Source of the DNA: Clostridium sp. DL-VIII
GTDB taxonomy: Bacteria > Bacillota > Clostridia > Clostridiales > Clostridiaceae
Direction of reading: 5' to 3'
Length of the DNA stretch: 64,000 nucleotides
NCBI RefSeq assembly: GCF_000230835.1
Contig: NZ_CM001240.1
Location: 653,001 to 717,000 of the forward strand
Part shown: piece after piece, positions 61,939 through 64,000 of the stretch
How positions within the stretch are numbered: the first letter of the stretch is position 1
Layout: the number at the start of each line of letters is the position of its first letter
Notes under the pieces: model-generated
Database searches by the model: none
Told to the model about the DNA's origin: nothing
Seen by the model: the letters and a program-made list of their open reading frames with translations, nothing else
Position numbers and translations under genes: made by a program

Positions 61939-62418
61939 ATGCTAATTGCAGTTGTAAGTGATACACATAGAATAACTAAATATATTAAACTGGCTAAGGA
62001 ATTAATAAAAGGAGCTGATATATTAATACATTTAGGTGATAATATTGAAGATGTACAAATATTAGAAGATAATTTTAATGGAAAAGTATATGCGGTTGCA
62101 GGAAACTGTGATTATTCAGGGAAATATCCAAAGGAAGGAATTATAGAAGTAAATAACAGAAAAATATTCTTTACTCATGGAGATCTATATGGAGTTAAAA
62201 GTTCTATAAATAATATTTATTATAGAGGCAGGGAAGTGGAAGCTGATGTTGTTTTGTTTGGGCATACCCATGAACAATTATTAGAAAAAGAAAATGGTAT
62301 TATATTAATGAATCCAGGAAGTGTGTCATTGCCAAGATTTAGAGGAAGATATGTTGGATTTATAAATATAAACGACAATAGTGATATTGATACATACTTT
62401 AAGGAAATAAGAGAATAA
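61939..62418 (+). CDS. YfcE/MJ0936-type metallophosphoesterase
   Basis: 159 residues. Calcineurin-like metal motifs: VSDTHR, ILIHLGDN, AGNCDYS, FTHGDLYG and FGHTHEQ, ending NPGSVSLPRFRG. Two-metal phosphodiesterase acting on unknown nucleotides or phosphodiesters. GGAGG precedes the ATG. The 290 bp to the first tRNA gene holds only the tRNA promoter. Confidence 0.93.
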   Translation: MLIAVVSDTHRITKYIKLAKELIKGADILIHLGDNIEDVQILEDNFNGKVYAVAGNCDYSGKYPKEGIIEVNNRKIFFTHGDLYGVKSSINNIYYRGREVEADVVLFGHTHEQLLEKENGIILMNPGSVSLPRFRGRYVGFININDNSDIDTYFKEIRE

Positions 62419-62630
62419 ATGAATTGCTTGAATGTAGGTTAAGGATAATAAATTGATTCAAATATGTATCTTAAAAATTATGAATTTGGGGAAGTTGATA
62501 AGGTAATGAAGCTTAGCATGAATCGTTAATTCTGTGCTTGAATAAATTTGAAAGAAAGTACTTCCATGGATATAAAATCATTTAAATTCCATTAAGTAAA
62601 ATATTTATTATAAAATTATTAAAAAAGGTA

Positions 62631-62659
62631 TTGACGAAACAGATTTCATATTGTAGAAT
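62631..62659 (+). promoter_or_regulatory. promoter of the tRNA array
   Basis: TTGACG (62631-62636), 17 bp, TAGAAT (62654-62659), about 50 bp before the first tRNA. Confidence 0.7.
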
Positions 62660-62711
62660 AATCATTGTCGCTGAGAGATAAGCAGCAAAGCTTAAAATCG
62701 GTCAAGACCTT

Positions 62712-62787
62712 CGGGGTGTAGCGCAGTTGGGAGCGCGCGTGGTTTGGGACCATGAGGTCGCAGGTTCAATCCCTGTCACCCCGACCA
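62712..62787 (+). tRNA. tRNA-Pro(UGG)
   Basis: Complete 76-nt cloverleaf with acceptor CGGGGTG/CACCCCG, anticodon loop TTTGGGA (UGG) and encoded CCA. Confidence 0.97.
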
Positions 62788-62821
62788 TTAAAACTAATCT
62801 TTGATTTGAGTTTTTAATTAT

Positions 62822-62895
62822 GCGGGTATCGTATATCGGTAATACTCCAGCCTTCCAAGCTGGAAAGGTGGGTTCGATTCCCACTACCCGCTCCA
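62822..62895 (+). tRNA. tRNA-Gly(UCC)
   Basis: 74 nt, acceptor GCGGGTA/TACCCGC, anticodon loop CTTCCAA (UCC), encoded CCA. First of three copies. Confidence 0.97.
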
Positions 62896-62934
62896 TTATA
62901 AAAACTTAAATATCAAAGTTAGTAAGAAAAGAGC

Positions 62935-62963
62935 TTGACAAAGTTTGAAGCACGGGTTAAAAT
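62935..62963 (+). promoter_or_regulatory. internal tRNA promoter 1
   Basis: TTGACA (62935-62940), 17 bp, TAAAAT (62958-62963), between tRNA-Gly and tRNA-Arg. Confidence 0.65.
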
Positions 62964-62989
62964 TAAATCCGTTCTGAAAACAAAACAGA

Positions 62990-63018
62990 TTGACAAAATA
63001 GAGTATATGTTGTATAAT
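62990..63018 (+). promoter_or_regulatory. internal tRNA promoter 2
   Basis: Consensus TTGACA (62990-62995), 17 bp, TATAAT (63013-63018), 40 bp before tRNA-Arg. With the preceding site it forms a tandem pair. Confidence 0.85.
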
Positions 63019-63058
63019 AATACTCGTCTGAAAAAGAAACATGACAAGATTATAATAT

Positions 63059-63135
<77 letters not shown>

Positions 63136-63142
63136 TTAAAAT

Positions 63143-63218
63143 CGGGGTGTAGCGCAGTTGGGAGCGCGCGTGGTTTGGGACCATGAGGTCGCAGGTTCAA
63201 TCCCTGTCACCCCGACCA
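63143..63218 (+). tRNA. tRNA-Pro(UGG), second copy
   Basis: Same sequence as the copy at 62712. Confidence 0.97.
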
Positions 63219-63251
63219 TTAAAACTAATTTTTGATTAAGTTTTTGATTAT

Positions 63252-63325
63252 GCGGGTATCGTATATCGGTAATACTCCAGCCTTCCAAGCTGGAAAGGTG
63301 GGTTCGATTCCCACTACCCGCTCCA
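63252..63325 (+). tRNA. tRNA-Gly(UCC), second copy
   Basis: Same sequence as the copy at 62822. Confidence 0.97.
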
Positions 63326-63362
63326 TACAAACTTAAAGTTTGTAACATAAATATTATAATAT

Positions 63363-63439
<77 letters not shown>

Positions 63440-63443
63440 TGAT

Positions 63444-63520
63444 GGTGAACGTAGTTCAGTTGGTAGAGCGCCAGTTTGTGGCACTGGTTGTCGTGGGTTC
63501 GAGTCCCATCGTTCACCCCA
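63444..63520 (+). tRNA. tRNA-His(GUG)
   Basis: Anticodon loop TTGTGGC (GUG). The acceptor GTGAACG/CGTTCAC is preceded by an encoded G-1 facing C73, the tRNA-His identity pair; CCA encoded. Confidence 0.96.
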
Positions 63521-63523
63521 TTT

Positions 63524-63598
63524 TGGGATGTCGCCAAGCGGTAAGGCAATGGACTTTGACTCCATTATGCGTAGGTTCAAATCCTGCCATCCCAGCCA
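63524..63598 (+). tRNA. tRNA-Gln(UUG)
   Basis: 75 nt, acceptor TGGGATG/CATCCCA, anticodon loop CTTTGAC (UUG), encoded CCA. Confidence 0.96.
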
Positions 63599-63605
63599 TT
63601 ATTTC

Positions 63606-63681
63606 GGTTTACTAGCTCAGTCGGTAGAGCACATGACTTTTAATCATGGTGTCCCGGGTTCGATTCCCGGGTAAGCCACCA
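63606..63681 (+). tRNA. tRNA-Lys(UUU)
   Basis: 76 nt, acceptor GGTTTAC/GTAAGCC with one G-U pair, anticodon loop CTTTTAA (UUU), encoded CCA. Confidence 0.96.
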
Positions 63682-63694
63682 AATTTTTGTTTAT

Positions 63695-63779
63695 GCAGGT
63701 GTGGCGGAATTGGCAGACGCACTAGACTTAGGATCTAGCGCCTTACGGTGTAAGAGTTCGACTCTCTTCACCTGCACCA
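63695..63779 (+). tRNA. tRNA-Leu(UAG)
   Basis: 85 nt with the long variable arm of class II tRNAs; anticodon loop CTTAGGA (UAG), encoded CCA. Confidence 0.96.
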
Positions 63780-63784
63780 AATGA

Positions 63785-63859
63785 GCGGAAATGACTCAAC
63801 GGTAGAGTGCCACCTTGCCAAGGTGGAGGCTGCGGGTTCGAATCCCGTTTTCCGCTCCA
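63785..63859 (+). tRNA. tRNA-Gly(GCC)
   Basis: 75 nt, acceptor GCGGAAA/TTTCCGC, anticodon loop TTGCCAA (GCC), encoded CCA. Confidence 0.96.
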
Positions 63860-63886
63860 TCATGTAAAAATATATAAAATGTACAT

Positions 63887-63960
63887 GCGGGTATCGTATA
63901 TCGGTAATACTCCAGCCTTCCAAGCTGGAAAGGTGGGTTCGATTCCCACTACCCGCTCCA
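63887..63960 (+). tRNA. tRNA-Gly(UCC), third copy
   Basis: Same sequence as the copies at 62822 and 63252. Confidence 0.97.
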
Positions 63961-63983
63961 TAATATGTTTACAATAATAATAT

Positions 63984-64000
63984 GCGTGATTAGCTCAGTT
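63984..64000 (+). tRNA. partial tRNA at the window edge
   Basis: GCGTGATTAGCTCAGTT is an acceptor 5' strand plus the start of the D arm; the anticodon lies beyond the edge. tRNA-Arg is possible but not decidable here. Confidence 0.75.

Overview
The window is AT-rich DNA from a low-G+C Firmicute, almost certainly a solvent- or butyrate-forming Clostridium of the C. beijerinckii type. The evidence is the complete crt-bcd-etfB-etfA-hbd operon with rex upstream, an electron-bifurcating lactate dehydrogenase cluster with ferredoxin-domain EtfA, an [FeFe] hydrogenase, an iron alcohol dehydrogenase, AGGAGG ribosome binding sites and many AT-rich promoters. The species assignment is recall-based inference; no search was run.

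Layout. 1-0.8 kb: 3' part of an exported protein cut by the window edge. 1.1-5.8 kb: a GntR/FCD regulator and the LDH-Etf operon (lctB, lctC, lctD) with a double operator at its promoter. 5.9-10.2 kb: a glycyl radical enzyme, its activase and a fructose-6-phosphate-aldolase-like protein, the same order as E. coli ybiW-ybiY-fsaA. 10.4-16.4 kb: a possible short leader RNA and a dipeptide-type ABC transporter (A-B-C-D-F). 16.5-21.2 kb: SEC-C protein, manC, a small ORF, a PLC-like protein and an orphan ArsR sensor. 21.3-30.3 kb: rex, the butyryl-CoA operon, adh, a C_GCAxxG-type protein and an 8-oxoguanine glycosylase. 30.5-35.5 kb: group B-like [FeFe] hydrogenase, CIRCE-controlled groESL and an orphan pilin. 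35.5-42.9 kb: guanine riboswitch-guaB, guaA, small regulators, pgi and a DUF188 protein. 43-48.9 kb: a Y_Y_Y repeat protein, a lytic transglycosylase, an rRNA pseudouridine synthase, and a divergent nitroreductase/HxlR pair. 49-51.6 kb: marR, nfu and an MCP, each preceded by a version of one operator. 51.8-62.4 kb: pcrA-ligA, a peptide-binding-protein relative, a minus-strand unknown protein, a HypE-like protein, rdgB and yfcE. 62.6-64 kb: a tRNA array of 12 complete genes and one partial gene, with a duplicated Pro-Gly-Arg unit.

How the genes work together. Rex, the NADH/NAD+ sensor, is encoded next to the butyryl-CoA operon. Boxes of the form TTGTTA-N6-TAACAA lie in front of crt and of the hydrogenase gene, and a near match lies in front of hbd, so reductant disposal to butyrate/butanol and H2 looks like one local regulon. 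Two different Etf pairs are present: one with a ferredoxin-domain EtfA for lactate oxidation and one for Bcd. The most unusual signals are a ~97-bp element with 16-bp terminal inverted repeats present twice in opposite orientation (32.1 and 56.4 kb), the three-site MarR regulon, the three-site Rex regulon, and a perfect 15-bp palindrome inside the start of the DUF188 gene. No CRISPR array, insertion sequence, phage or rRNA gene was seen.
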